Positions 24,416-32,545 of a DNA stretch of 48,492 nt are shown here, piece by piece. Each line of letters starts with the position of its first letter. Position 1 is the first letter of the stretch. Both the position numbers and the translations under genes were made by a program. The DNA comes from Flavobacteriales bacterium (GTDB lineage: Bacteria; Bacteroidota; Bacteroidia; Flavobacteriales; Flavobacteriaceae): positions 1 through 48,492 of the forward strand of contig JALVVJ010000063.1 in NCBI GenBank assembly GCA_027023475.1, read 5' to 3'. The notes under the pieces were generated by a model, which saw nothing but the letters and a program-made list of their open reading frames with translations, was not told the DNA's origin and did not search any database.

Positions 24416-25143
24416 CGTTGTTGTTTGTTTAAGCTCCAAACACTCAGGTACGAAAATAGCAGAATCCAGAAAATCAGATAGGCCACGGCATTCCAATCGA
24501 TCAATCCGCCGGTAAAGCGGTCATATACGCCGGCCAAACTGAGCCGGCGCAGGAAATAATCGGCGCCACCCACCCACTGAAAACTTGCCAGTCCGTAAAG
24601 TCCGTAGTAGATCAGGAACAATACGAACACACCACCCAAATAGGCACCCGTTTGGCTACGGGTGAGCGAGGATACCCACACGCCCGTGGCGGAAAATATG
24701 CCTATGAGGAGGAGTAAACCGGTGAGTGCGGCCAAAACCATACCCGTATCGATCCGTTCACCGGGCATCATCAGCCGGTGCATACCCAAAAAGTAGATGC
24801 CCAAAGGTAAAATCATCAAAATGCCTATGCCGAATACCGCCAATATTTTTCCGGCTACAATTTTTCCGGTCGTAACGGGTTTGGTGAGCAGGATTTCGGC
24901 GGTTCCTGCGCGGTATTCTTCGGAAAAGGCGCGCATACTCACGGCCGGAAGCACGAAAATGAGCAACCAAGGAAGTAAACGAAATGCCGGCGTAGGGTCG
25001 GCAAAGCCCGAAAACAAGAGATTATTGGGGCCTTCAAGATACCAAAAAAACAATCCGGCCACCACGGCAAAACCAATCAAGGTCAGGTAGCCGTTGAAGG
25101 AGCCGAAAAATTGTTTGATGTCTTTACCGAAAATTTGCCACAT
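24412..25143 (-). CDS. gldF: Gliding-motility ABC transporter permease GldF
   Basis: A 243-residue six-helix membrane permease. MWQIFGKDIKQFFGSFNGYL, PWLLIFVLPAVSMRAFSEEY, GTAEILLTKPVTTGKIVAGK and a C-terminal WSLNKQQR match GldF/ABC-2 type permeases. It overlaps gldG by 4 bases. Together gldF-gldG-sfsA form a tight operon starting at 25143. In flavobacteria these genes are required for gliding; in non-gliding members of the phylum they persist with unclear function, so motility should not be assumed here. Confidence 0.93.
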   Translation of the reverse strand: MWQIFGKDIKQFFGSFNGYLTLIGFAVVAGLFFWYLEGPNNLLFSGFADPTPAFRLLPWLLIFVLPAVSMRAFSEEYRAGTAEILLTKPVTTGKIVAGKILAVFGIGILMILPLGIYFLGMHRLMMPGERIDTGMVLAALTGLLLLIGIFSATGVWVSSLTRSQTGAYLGGVFVLFLIYYGLYGLASFQWVGGADYFLRRLSLAGVYDRFTGGLIDWNAVAYLIFWILLFSYLSVWSLNKQQR

Positions 25144-25184
25144 AGAGGCCTTGTTTTTGGCTATGCGAAGTTAGCACAAATCCG

Positions 25185-25835
25185 TCAAAGGTTCCATTCC
25201 TTGAAAAAGCGGTCGAGGAACATTTCCATAAAACGGTGCCGCTCTTCGGCCATTTTACGTGCCGTTTCGGTGTAGAGCATATCTTTGATTTTCAGTAGTT
25301 TGTCATAGAAATGATGGATGGTCGAGCGGTCGTAGCGCCGGTAGGCCTCAGCATCGGGCGGGCTGAACAACGGCACCGACGGGTCGTAGATGGGGTTTCC
25401 GCGGGCGCCGCCGAAATGGAAAGTGCGGGCAATTCCGATAGCACCGATGGCGTCGAGCTTATCGGCGTCGCTGACGATACGGAATTCGATGGTTTCCACC
25501 GCTTTGAAGCCGGGTTGAATATGCTTGCGAAACGACAGGTTGGTAACAATGTTTTCGATATGATGAATCACATCGTCGGGATATTGGAACTCATCGAGCA
25601 TTTCCCGGATAATTTTGCCGGTAAGTTGTTCGCTGTTGTGATGATATTTGGCGTCGGCCACATCGTGGAGGTATGCGGCCAGGATGATGATTTCGGGGTC
25701 GCCGCCTTCGGCGGCTTGAATTTTGCGTGCCAACTGTACCGTACGCCGGATGTGCCACATGTCGTGTGAGGCATCGTGCCGGTTCATCCAATCTTCGACG
25801 CGGTCGGCTATGCGGGCGATGATTTGTTCGTTCAT
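25185..25835 (-). CDS. HD domain-containing metal-dependent phosphohydrolase
   Basis: A 216-residue cytoplasmic HD-family protein. Metal-binding residues are visible as HDMWHIRRTVQLA (first His), AAYLHDVADAKYHH (the HD pair), and IVSDADKLDAIGAIG (last Asp). This spacing is like the YedJ-type HD hydrolases, thought to act on nucleotides or phosphate esters. The substrate is unknown. It stands alone on minus between the gldF operon (41-base gap) and the TlpA-like gene (36-base gap), and could share a transcript with either. Confidence 0.88.
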   Translation of the reverse strand: MNEQIIARIADRVEDWMNRHDASHDMWHIRRTVQLARKIQAAEGGDPEIIILAAYLHDVADAKYHHNSEQLTGKIIREMLDEFQYPDDVIHHIENIVTNLSFRKHIQPGFKAVETIEFRIVSDADKLDAIGAIGIARTFHFGGARGNPIYDPSVPLFSPPDAEAYRRYDRSTIHHFYDKLLKIKDMLYTETARKMAEERHRFMEMFLDRFFKEWNL

Positions 25836-25871
25836 AGCCGCAAAATACGTAAAAAGGCCGAAAATGTATGC

Positions 25872-27017
25872 TTAGTTCTGCTTGCGTATGGAAATAAACG
25901 GCAATTCCCGTTTTTCGGCCTTTACTTCGAAATTCAGTTCGTTACGTAAATATTTTAAAAGTTCCGAAGGGGTATCTATACGAATATTCCAGTCGTAAAC
26001 ATTTCTGATATGACCTTGGTAGTGAAAAATAATGCCGGTTTGTTGCGAAAGGATACGTGCCATTTGCCGGGGGGTGGCATTGTCGATGGTCAGGAAGGTG
26101 TCGTCGGACAGGGAGAGGGTTTGATCGGGAGTATCGGCGTAGCGATACAGGCGGCGGTTAAGCCAAGTAGTTGTGTCTTTTTCGGTCAAAACATAACGTT
26201 CGATTTGCTTCTGTGTTTGTTGGATTTGCCAGTGTTTCCGTAGAAAAGTTTTGAGTATGGCCCGTAGTTGGCCGGGAGGAAGAACGGGCATACGGATTTC
26301 GAGCGAAATATCCCGGTCGATTTCCACTTGAAAGAGTTCCAACCCGAAGGCATGGGCGGCGATTTCGCGTAAGGGACCTTTGCAGGTCAGGGTTTCCCCT
26401 TTTTCGTAACAGCCAAAAGGAATTTCGTCGGCAAAACGACGGTATCGGATATTTAGCGCTTCGATTTTTTCGGTCGTAAACCTGTTGGTAAAGGTTTGGG
26501 GTTCGGTATGAATGGGAATAAAACGACCCGGGTCGCCGGTTTGCCCGCCATAGCGCCGGATGTATTTTTGAAGTAATTCGGGCGACAAATCACCGGGGCG
26601 TCCTTGCCAGATAACGGTTCCACGGGGGTTCATGAGCATGGCATAGGGGATGCTTTCCACGTTCCAGGCGTTGAAGTTGGTGCGGGCGGTATCGGAAAGG
26701 GAGTAAAAACGGTAGCCCTTTCGTTCCAAAAAAGACTGGATTTTGGTTTCCGGTTCATCGGAAATATATATGAACAAAACATCCTTACCGAAGCGATTTT
26801 CCAAGCCGGCGGTGTGGGGCATGGAACTGATACAGGGAGCACACCAAGTTGCCCAGAAATCCACGTAAACCAAGGGTTTTTCTTTTTGTTCATCCGAAGG
26901 TTTTATTACCCAATCATTAACATAGATTTGACCAAAGGAAGAATTAACGTAAAACACGAAAAATAATAAACAAAGGGTTGTTAATAATTTATTCAAGCTA
27001 TTAGTTTTTGTAAACAT
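25872..27017 (-). CDS. TlpA-like thioredoxin-fold protein with a DUF3738/STN-like C-terminal half
   Basis: 381 residues. The signal peptide (LLTTLCLLFFVFYVNSSFGQ) is followed by a thioredoxin-like domain (about 40-155) with the redox motif VDFWATWCAPCISSMPH and the cis-Pro region VESIPYAMLMNPRG, so a periplasmic thiol-disulfide oxidoreductase is likely. The C-terminal half (about 190-381) has two repeated-looking units ending in LKTFLRKHW and LLKYLRNELNFEVKAEKREL, a layout I associate with DUF3738 or short secretin/TonB (STN) domains. The function of that half is unknown. A divergent promoter region separates it from the OmpA-family gene. Confidence 0.8.
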   Translation of the reverse strand: MFTKTNSLNKLLTTLCLLFFVFYVNSSFGQIYVNDWVIKPSDEQKEKPLVYVDFWATWCAPCISSMPHTAGLENRFGKDVLFIYISDEPETKIQSFLERKGYRFYSLSDTARTNFNAWNVESIPYAMLMNPRGTVIWQGRPGDLSPELLQKYIRRYGGQTGDPGRFIPIHTEPQTFTNRFTTEKIEALNIRYRRFADEIPFGCYEKGETLTCKGPLREIAAHAFGLELFQVEIDRDISLEIRMPVLPPGQLRAILKTFLRKHWQIQQTQKQIERYVLTEKDTTTWLNRRLYRYADTPDQTLSLSDDTFLTIDNATPRQMARILSQQTGIIFHYQGHIRNVYDWNIRIDTPSELLKYLRNELNFEVKAEKRELPFISIRKQN

Positions 27018-27034
27018 AATTTTTTGTATTATTG
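27005..27034 (+). promoter_or_regulatory. Possible promoter of the OmpA-family gene
   Basis: TTTTTG (27005-27010), 16 bases, then TATTATTG (27027-27034), one mismatch to the -7 consensus. It implies a leader of about 65 bases before the ATG at 27108. Confidence 0.4.
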
Positions 27035-27042
27035 CAAATGTA
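27035..27042 (-). promoter_or_regulatory. -7 box for the TlpA-like gene
   Basis: Minus strand TACATTTG, full consensus, 17 bases before the ATG at 27017. It abuts the opposite-strand box of the OmpA-family gene. Confidence 0.5.
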
Positions 27043-27107
27043 ATGTGTTGTTACCGCTTATGCAAATAGCGTGCAAAAGATACGAAACCTTTAAATATCA
27101 ATCTACT

Positions 27108-28217
27108 ATGAAAAAGTTACTTTCTGTACTCGCACTGTTCTTGTTGGGCTATTTTGCACAAGCCCAATCGGACGGCTTGCCGCAAAATCCCGAACCCGGG
27201 AAATGTTATGTAAAATGTACCACCCCCGACGAATTTAATACCGAAACGGTTACGGTGGAAGTACGTCCTGCCTACAAAGTACTCAAAGTCATTCCCGCCA
27301 AGTACAAGTGGGTTACCGAAAAGGTGATGGTCAAAGAGCCGAGCAAAAAATACATCTATCACCCGGCTACCTACAAAACCATCAAAGTGCCCTACGTGAA
27401 AAAAGAAGCTTCGAAAACTTACAAAGTCATTCCCGCCCAATTGGGTAACGATACCAAGGAAATCGAAGTGTTCCCCAAAACAGCCCATTGGGAATATTCA
27501 TCCTACAAGGAATGTGCCAGCGGCAATCCCGATGATTGTAAAACGCTGTGTTATGTGGAAAAACCTGCGGTTTACAAAACCGTGCCTATCAAAACTTTGG
27601 TACACGATGCTTCGACCCAGGAAGTTCCTATTCCCCAAGTGGACGGCTATTACCTGAAAAAAGTGATTGATCAACCCGCCCGTGTGGAAGAAGTGGAAAT
27701 TCCGGCCGAGTATGCCACTATTAAACGTCAAGTGGTAGATGTTCCTGCCAAAGTGGTAGAAGAAACCGTACCGGCCAAATATGTGGAAGTAAAAAAACAA
27801 GTTTTGGTCAAAAAAGGTGGTGTAACGGTTTGGAAAGAAATCGACTGCGGATTGGTTAAGCCCAACCGCCTGAATATTCACTGGCCCTTGAACAGCGCCA
27901 AACTTACCCCTCAGGCCAAACGTGAAATTGACCGTGTGCTGATTCCGCTTTTGAAAAACAATCCCGGAACGCGCATCGAATTGTCGTCGCACACCGATTC
28001 GCGCGGTTCCAAGGCCTACAACAAACGTTTGTCGCAAATGCGTGCCGATGCCATCAAAAACTACCTGATTTCGAAAGGCATCGACCCTTCGCGCATTGTT
28101 TCGGTGGGCTACGGCGAAGAACGTTTGCTGAACAACTGCTCGGACGGCGTTCCTTGTTCCGAAGCACAACATCAGCAAAACCGTCGAACCGAATACCGTA
28201 TTATCAACGCCCAATAA
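27108..28217 (+). CDS. OmpA-family protein with repetitive N-terminal region
   Basis: 369 residues from the ATG at 27108; the frame is open further upstream, but the signal peptide MKKLLSVLALFLLGYFAQAQ marks the start. Residues about 45-250 consist of imperfect Pro-Ala-x-Tyr units (PAYKVLKVIPAKYKWV, PATYKTIKVPYV, PAVYKTVPIKTLV, PAEYATIKRQVVDV, PAKYVEVKKQVLV). The last 115 residues are an OmpA C-terminal peptidoglycan-binding domain (NIHWPLNSAKLTPQAKREID, SSHTDSRGSKAYNKRLSQMR, VSVGYGEERLLNNC, NRRTEYRII). No N-terminal porin barrel is evident; it likely tethers an envelope structure to peptidoglycan. A bulged terminator follows. Confidence 0.88.
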   Translation: MKKLLSVLALFLLGYFAQAQSDGLPQNPEPGKCYVKCTTPDEFNTETVTVEVRPAYKVLKVIPAKYKWVTEKVMVKEPSKKYIYHPATYKTIKVPYVKKEASKTYKVIPAQLGNDTKEIEVFPKTAHWEYSSYKECASGNPDDCKTLCYVEKPAVYKTVPIKTLVHDASTQEVPIPQVDGYYLKKVIDQPARVEEVEIPAEYATIKRQVVDVPAKVVEETVPAKYVEVKKQVLVKKGGVTVWKEIDCGLVKPNRLNIHWPLNSAKLTPQAKREIDRVLIPLLKNNPGTRIELSSHTDSRGSKAYNKRLSQMRADAIKNYLISKGIDPSRIVSVGYGEERLLNNCSDGVPCSEAQHQQNRRTEYRIINAQ

Positions 28218-28242
28218 GGCGAATAAACTTTTAGGCATAAAG

Positions 28243-28269
28243 ACCGGTCCCGTTGTGGGCCGGTTTTTT
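28243..28269 (+). terminator. Terminator after the OmpA-family gene
   Basis: ACCGG(T)CCC pairs with GGGCCGGT (one bulged T), 5-base loop, followed by T residues. Island D starts 4 bases later. Confidence 0.8.
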
Positions 28270-28273
28270 ATTT

Positions 28274-28490
28274 GGGCGCCTCCCGCACTCGTTCACGCAA
28301 ACTGCGTTGCTACGCACCGCAGCGCGTTCACGAGGCGGGACCGGGCTGTCCGCTCAAATGCGGCAGCGGCCCGCTCTTGCCCTGCAAGCGTGGCGGACGT
28401 GGCTCCCCACTGGTCGCCCCGCCGCCACGGCAGGCCTGCGGCGTTCCGCCTGCGCATAACCGCTTCCATCCCTGGCGCGGTTTTTGCCCG
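28274..28490 (-). repeat. Truncated composite repeat island, copy D (empty site for the 164-bp module)
   Basis: The gap between the OmpA gene and the next gene (326 bases) holds the terminator and this repeat. It begins GGGCGCC (28274-28280), shares its first 26 bases exactly with the end of copy A, then continues about 97% identical through the GGGCTGTCCGCTCAAATGCG segment. The 164-bp foldback is precisely absent: GTTCACGC joins directly to AAACTGCG near 28300. It includes its own variable hairpin (28381-28434) and the start of the CGCGCGAT module, and breaks off near 28480. No gene is seen in it. Confidence 0.8.
28381..28434. repeat. Hypervariable hairpin of copy D
   Basis: Arms CCTGC (28381-28385) with GCAGG (28430-28434) and CGTGGCGG (28389-28396) with CCGCCACG (28422-28429), enclosing GTGG/CCAC (28399-28402 with 28407-28410). 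Confidence 0.65.
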
Positions 28491-28543
28491 ATTAATCGAA
28501 AACTCATAGAAAATTATTAATTTTACCCACATTTCATAGTATT

Positions 28544-29980
28544 TTGTTTCACCGAAGATTCCATACAGGCCTTATTTTTCTTCTTTTGTTCCGGATATTT
28601 CCAACAGTGTCTGCACAAGGCATTCCCTACACCATCACGGGAATCCCTCCCCAAATCAGAAAAGGAAGCCATGCCATCGTCAGATCCGAAACAACCAAAG
28701 TGGACATTATTTCCGACCATGAAATGCACATACGTTTCGACCGGACGGTAACCGTTTTGGACCCCAAAGGTGATATTTACGGAGCATTTAATCAATACTA
28801 CGGCAAAGGCGAAAAAATCCGTGACATAGACATCCGCATCTATGACCAAAACGGCGACCTTGTAACCAAGGTAAAACCTTCCGAAATCAAAGACCTTCCG
28901 GCCGACGACGGTTTTTCGCTCTATACCGACAGCCGGATAAAATATTACCGGCCGGCTCCCAACTTTTATCCCTACACCATTCGCGTTGTTTATTCTTTCA
29001 AAACTCCTAATACCGCAATTATTCCATCCTTTATTCCCGTATATGATTATTATCTTGGAGTTCAAAAAAGCACATTCATCGTTTCACACCCCCCAAACAT
29101 CAAATTATTTACTTCGTTCAAATCATCTCCTTATTTTCATTTGCAAAAAACCGAAACGAACACACTAACTTCCTATACATTACAGCAAGCGGCACCTTTA
29201 TACAAAGAGCCCTTTTCTCCTTCATTTTTCAACCTCGTCCCGGTGGTAAAGTTCCGCCTGAACCGCTTTTCTTTAATGGGCATTACCGGCCGGGCCGATA
29301 GTTGGAAAGAAATGGGGGATTGGATTGTTACACATCTGCTAAACGGAGTTAATTCTGTTTCTTCGGCGACCAAGAATGAAATCCTTAAACTCATCCGAAC
29401 GGCCAAAGGGCCGAAAGAACAAGCCGAAAGGATTTATGAATATATGCAACGCAAAACCCGTTATGTAAGTATCCAAATCGGTGTCGGCGGATGGCGGCCC
29501 ATGCCTGCTTATGAAGTTGACCAAAAGGCCTATGGTGATTGCAAAGCCCTTGTCAATTATACCAAAAGCTTAATGGACATTGCCGGAATTAAAACCTATT
29601 ATACACTTGTCTATGCCGGCACTAAACGCAATATTGACAGCCAAGTTGTTGGCATCCAAGGCAATCATGCTATTTTGATGTTTCCTTACCAAAAGGACAC
29701 CATTTGGATGGAATGCACCAATCACCAAATCCCGTTCGGGTTCCTGGGTTCCTTTACCGATGACCGCCAAGTTTTGGTCGTTAAATCCGGCGATAGCAAA
29801 ATCGTTAAAACCCCCGCGTACAAAGACACGGAAAACATCATCTTTACCGGGGCACAAATAACCGTAGACAGCACACTCGGTTTGCATGCCCAAACCCAAA
29901 TTCGCAGTTGTGGTCTTGCCTATGAAAAAACTTATTTCTTGGACAACCTAAAAAAAAAACGAAATAGCGTTACATTATAA
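28544..29980 (+). CDS. DUF3857/transglutaminase-like protein, part 1 (frame breaks at an A10 run)
   Basis: 478 residues up to a stop reached only because the frame breaks. A TTG start at 28544 is the first start that keeps the signal peptide (FHTGLIFLLLFRIFPTVSAQ). An N-terminal DUF3857 domain (about 50-270) is followed by a transglutaminase-like core with the Cys of AYGDCKALVNYTKS (about 333), the His of GNHAILMFPYQ, and WMECTN where an Asp is usual. At 29950-29959 ten A residues occur. The frame that continues the protein is open from 29952 to 30470 in the +1 frame. Joined, the product would be about 641 residues, nearly the same as the downstream paralogue (644). A homopolymer error, a true mutation, or slippage could explain it. 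Confidence 0.85.
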   Translation: MFHRRFHTGLIFLLLFRIFPTVSAQGIPYTITGIPPQIRKGSHAIVRSETTKVDIISDHEMHIRFDRTVTVLDPKGDIYGAFNQYYGKGEKIRDIDIRIYDQNGDLVTKVKPSEIKDLPADDGFSLYTDSRIKYYRPAPNFYPYTIRVVYSFKTPNTAIIPSFIPVYDYYLGVQKSTFIVSHPPNIKLFTSFKSSPYFHLQKTETNTLTSYTLQQAAPLYKEPFSPSFFNLVPVVKFRLNRFSLMGITGRADSWKEMGDWIVTHLLNGVNSVSSATKNEILKLIRTAKGPKEQAERIYEYMQRKTRYVSIQIGVGGWRPMPAYEVDQKAYGDCKALVNYTKSLMDIAGIKTYYTLVYAGTKRNIDSQVVGIQGNHAILMFPYQKDTIWMECTNHQIPFGFLGSFTDDRQVLVVKSGDSKIVKTPAYKDTENIIFTGAQITVDSTLGLHAQTQIRSCGLAYEKTYFLDNLKKKRNSVTL

Positions 29981-30131
29981 ACAAAAACTCCATTACATTC
30001 CCGGGCTTAACCTTTATGATGTCCGTTTCCTGAACGATAAAAAACATTTTTGTTTCACCGAACAATTCCAATTCCATTCCAAAAACTATTTCATCGAATT
30101 TATTGACAATGAATATATTTTCCGGCCAAAC

Positions 30132-30470
30132 ATGTTTTCGGTTTTCGAAAATATTCCGCCCGAAACAAAAAAACGCAAGTTTCCCGTTTATATACGCAAC
30201 GGATTTATTCATCACGACAGCATCCGTTTTTATTTACCTGCCGGAATTACCTTTGCATTTGTCCCTGAAAACAAAAAAATCGAAAGCCGCTTTGGAAGTT
30301 ACGAAGTAACCTTTAATAAAATAAGCGATAACCAAATTATTTACGAACGAATCCTTCGGCTTCGTGCAGGTACTTATCCAAAAGAAACTTACGAGGAATT
30401 ACGAAAATTCTTTCTTGGTATTCATAAATACGATAAAAAGAAAATCGCTATAAAAAAGATAGAAAAATGA
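30132..30470 (+). CDS. DUF3857/transglutaminase-like protein, part 2 (3' fragment after the frameshift)
   Basis: The C-terminal part of the gene starting at 28544. The first ATG in this frame is at 30132, but the coding frame is open from 29952 and reads sensibly throughout (KNEIALHYKQKLHYIPG, NLYDVRFLNDKKHFCFTEQF). This region corresponds to the beta-rich C-terminal domain of the family (FPVYIRNGFIHHDSIRFYLP, ITFAFVPENKKIESRFGSYE). It ends in an ATGA overlap with the next gene (30467-30470), which supports this being the true 3' end of an intact gene rather than decayed sequence. An independent protein from 30132 is unlikely. Confidence 0.75.
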   Translation: MFSVFENIPPETKKRKFPVYIRNGFIHHDSIRFYLPAGITFAFVPENKKIESRFGSYEVTFNKISDNQIIYERILRLRAGTYPKETYEELRKFFLGIHKYDKKKIAIKKIEK

Positions 30471-32401
30471 AAAAATCGATATTATTCCTTTTATTTATAT
30501 TACCTGTTGCGCAAGGAAACGCACAAATAAAAAAATTCGGCAAAATAAGTGCGGCGGAATTTGCCCTTAAAGACAAACCCGAATACAAAAATGACGATGC
30601 TATCGAATTGTTCAAAAAGCGAAAAACGTATTTCGAATATAATCAAAATGAAGGTTGGGTGCTCATAACCACGGTGCACGAACGCATCCTTTTGAAAAAC
30701 AAAAACGGATTCAAATATGCTACCAATGTAATCAAATTCTTTGGTAAAGAACGCATTAAAATTCGTGCATCCACCTATAATTTGGTCGCAGGTACCATTA
30801 ATGAAACCAAATTAAATGCCAACAACATCTATCAGCAGGATTTATATATGGATTGGCACGAAAAAAGATTTACTATGCCCAATCTTAAACCGGGAAGTAT
30901 TGTAGAGTGGAAATACAAAATAAAATCGCCATATTTCGCTTTCATCAACGACGTGGTTTATCAACGCCTAATTCCCATTTTGTATTTGGATGCCAAAGTA
31001 ACAGTTCCCGAATATTTCAACTTCAATTACTATACAACCCAATACGCCCCCGTGCAATTGAATATTATCAAAGGAAATACCATTTATGAAACCGGCGTTG
31101 ATGCAAATACAACCATTTTTTCCTTAAACATGTCCAATATTCCACCCGTTAGAAAAGAACCTTATATTTCACATATCAACAATTACATCGGACGTGTTAA
31201 ATTTAATTTACAATATGTTAAGTTCCCCGGTAAACTCCCAAAAAAATTCTCCACAACATGGGAAGATGTTTGTGAAACCTTGTACCGAACATTGGAATTC
31301 GGAGGTCAATTGGATAAATCCGCTTATTTTAAAGATGATTTGGCCCGAATATATTCTCCTACGGATAGTTTGGAAGCCAGAATGATGAAAATTCTTGCCT
31401 TTGTCAAACAAAAGGTCCGTTGGAACAAGAAAAACGGGATATTTTCCGATAATGGCGTAGTACGGGCCTATAAATCGGGACATGGCAACGTGGCCGATAT
31501 AAACTTTATCCTTATTTCCATGCTACGTAAGGCCGGGGTTGAAGCATATCCGGTTTTAACCAGCACATTGGATTACGGTATTCCTCTATTTCCTACCATT
31601 TTCGGATTCAACTACATAGTTACGGCTGTCAAAAAAGGCAATGGTTACATCCTGATTGACCCAACCGAAAAATTCGCCCCGCCCGGCGTACTTCCGCGCA
31701 GAACGCTCAACTGGTTTGGTCAAATGGTCAAGGATAACGGAACATCCGAATCCATCGATTTGTTTCCCGGCTTTTACAACTTGTCGGTTACCAATATCAA
31801 CGCCGGTTTTGAAGGTAACAATATCAAGGGTTTCGGCAATAACAAAAAAACGGGAACCTATGGCTTGGAAGCCCGGAATACTTTCGACGGATTGGGTACG
31901 GACCAAATCATTGCCGAGCTCAAAAAGACTTATCCCGAAGCAAATATTCAAAATGCCCGCATTCATCAATTGATGAACATTGATCAACCTTTGGGAATTC
32001 TCTACCAATTCGAAATGGAAGATGTATTGGAAGAAGTGGGTAACAAAACCGTTTTTTATCCCGCTTTATTTTTCCGCACTACCGAAAATCCCTTCAAAGC
32101 CGATACCCGTAAATATCCGGTTTATTTCGGATATCCCTTCATTCATTTATATATTATTGATATAAAAATACCACCCACTTACAAAATTCAAAAACTACCG
32201 GGAAATGTTACCTATACGCTACCGGACAATCTTGGGGCCTATACCTTCAAAATTCAACAAACCTCCTTGGGCCTGCGTGTGGAAATAAGTATTAAAATCT
32301 CAGAACCCGTTATTCCTGCGAATCGATATCAAACCTTAAAGGAATTATACGACAAAATTATAAGCAAAGAAAGCGAACCGGTAATCCTCTCGAAAAATTA
32401 A
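30467..32401 (+). CDS. DUF3857/transglutaminase-like protein lacking the catalytic Cys and His
   Basis: 644 residues with signal peptide MKKSILFLLFILPVAQGNAQ. N-terminal DUF3857 (about 45-270; YFEYNQNEGWVLITTVHERI, PNLKPGSIVEWKYKI), transglutaminase-like fold (about 290-410), and a C-terminal beta domain. Where its neighbour has GDCKAL, this protein has GHGNVADINFILIS; where the His should be it has FGFNYIVTAV; an Asp remains in YILIDPTEK. So the active site looks dead, and the protein may bind rather than cleave or cross-link. It overlaps the upstream paralogue by 4 bases, which suggests a coupled pair of an active-type and a dead-type paralogue. Confidence 0.9.
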   Translation: MKKSILFLLFILPVAQGNAQIKKFGKISAAEFALKDKPEYKNDDAIELFKKRKTYFEYNQNEGWVLITTVHERILLKNKNGFKYATNVIKFFGKERIKIRASTYNLVAGTINETKLNANNIYQQDLYMDWHEKRFTMPNLKPGSIVEWKYKIKSPYFAFINDVVYQRLIPILYLDAKVTVPEYFNFNYYTTQYAPVQLNIIKGNTIYETGVDANTTIFSLNMSNIPPVRKEPYISHINNYIGRVKFNLQYVKFPGKLPKKFSTTWEDVCETLYRTLEFGGQLDKSAYFKDDLARIYSPTDSLEARMMKILAFVKQKVRWNKKNGIFSDNGVVRAYKSGHGNVADINFILISMLRKAGVEAYPVLTSTLDYGIPLFPTIFGFNYIVTAVKKGNGYILIDPTEKFAPPGVLPRRTLNWFGQMVKDNGTSESIDLFPGFYNLSVTNINAGFEGNNIKGFGNNKKTGTYGLEARNTFDGLGTDQIIAELKKTYPEANIQNARIHQLMNIDQPLGILYQFEMEDVLEEVGNKTVFYPALFFRTTENPFKADTRKYPVYFGYPFIHLYIIDIKIPPTYKIQKLPGNVTYTLPDNLGAYTFKIQQTSLGLRVEISIKISEPVIPANRYQTLKELYDKIISKESEPVILSKN

Positions 32402-32512
32402 TTTTTTCCGGTAAAGGTATTTGGAAACCTTGTTTTTGTAAATTCATCCCAATCGGCCATTGGGGCGATTTAACAGGAACCCGTTACAAAAAAATAATGC
32501 CGCCAAATCCCG

Positions 32513-32520
32513 TATCTTTG
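32513..32520 (+). promoter_or_regulatory. -7 box for the gldB operon
   Basis: TATCTTTG, 25 bases before the ATG at 32546. It lies in the 144-base gap after the DUF3857 pair. It probably drives gldB-gldC-menC-menE. Confidence 0.55.
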
Positions 32521-32545
32521 CATACAAAAACCGGTAAGTGTGAAA

